A DNA stretch of 64,000 nucleotides from Flavobacterium aciduliphilum (GTDB lineage: Bacteria; Bacteroidota; Bacteroidia; Flavobacteriales; Flavobacteriaceae): contig NZ_QLSZ01000006.1 of the NCBI RefSeq assembly GCF_003268855.1, positions 1 to 64,000 on the forward strand. Reading direction: 5' to 3'. The translations under genes and the position numbers were made by a program. The notes beneath the pieces were generated by a model, which was given only the letters and a program-made list of their open reading frames with translations, was not told the origin of the DNA and made no database searches. Shown here one piece after another: positions 63,878 through 64,000 of this stretch. How positions within the stretch are numbered: the first letter of the stretch is position 1; each line of letters opens with the position of its first letter.

Positions 63878-64000
63878 TTAAGTCAATATCGTTTGATTTA
63901 TTTCTAATGCTTTTCCATCTGTAAGCATGGAAACAAAATGACAAACATATAACAGTCTCTCATAAAGTGTTGCTTTTTCAATAGCATGTTTTTCTGGAAG
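63878..64000 (-). CDS. C-terminal end of a probable dGTPase (partial)
   Basis: Forty codons and a TAA stop are visible on the minus strand; the gene continues past the window end. The pattern YERLLYVCHFVSMLTDGKALEI is close to the end of bacterial dGTP triphosphohydrolases (FVSGMTD-x-YAL). Only the tail is present, so the call is tentative. No feature was seen in the 98-bp gap before the peptidase gene. Confidence 0.45.
   Translation of the reverse strand, partial: LPEKHAIEKATLYERLLYVCHFVSMLTDGKALEINQTILT

Overview
The window reads as chromosomal DNA of a Flavobacterium-like member of the Bacteroidota. Evidence: AT-rich sequence, promoter boxes of the TANNTTTG type, two proteins with C-terminal type IX secretion (T9SS) sorting domains, the gliding lipoprotein GldH, and family types typical of the group (DUF5686, DUF3098, WCGDA thioredoxin, SpmA-SpmB fusion). 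Most of it is core metabolism. Accessory DNA is confined to small islands and short repeats.

Layout. 1-230: end of a T9SS-exported protein and two hairpin terminators. 232-5975 (minus): enoyl-CoA hydratase, an orphan NtrY-like kinase, HemJ, an Mrr-type endonuclease, ferrochelatase HemH and an AraC-type regulator. 6214-13758 (plus): hemA, hemC, hemD, hemE, hemF and hemB, interrupted by two unrecognised AT-rich inserts, then a lipoprotein cytochrome c. With hemJ and hemH this is nearly the whole C5 heme pathway; only hemL is not here. 13848-17670: Ogt, a PolB-type exonuclease, a nucleoside-gate membrane protein and an outer-membrane barrel. 17759-20857: an unusually long leuS. 21168-28653: ftsX, DUF3098, uppP, truB; then a thioredoxin-like gene, pyrH, frr and a DUF5686 outer-membrane protein. 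28654-30595: an accessory island with a REP-associated tyrosine transposase (RAYT) between perfect 31-bp inverted repeats. 30596-40441: a CPA2 antiporter, an RND/MMPL exporter, asnS, rpoN, rplY, prs and tRNA-Leu(CAA). 40511-44791: an SGNH/MBOAT/SGNH surface O-acylation module. 44978-48330: an Nramp-USP fusion, its DtxR-type regulator and a divergent outer-membrane protein. 48476-51941: bacilliredoxin, then a translationally coupled trhO-trhP-ferredoxin operon. 52105-56194: RicT-like PSP1 protein, gldH, PBP1A. 56214-57979: two-subunit CoA transferase split by a decayed four-helix-bundle gene. 58051-63779: RlmI-like methyltransferase, class I fumarase, secreted M36 metallopeptidase. 63878-64000: end of a probable dGTPase.

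Most notable: (i) the trhO-trhP-ferredoxin operon, in which two enzymes of parallel tRNA ho5U34 routes carry the same C-terminal domain; (ii) the RAYT/REP element, which has cut into a small membrane-protein gene; (iii) short palindromic repeats that sit between genes and also appear in frame inside leuS; (iv) operator-like palindromes upstream of hemA, the bacilliredoxin gene and the mntR/outer-membrane-protein pair. All calls come from reading the sequence by eye; no database search was run.
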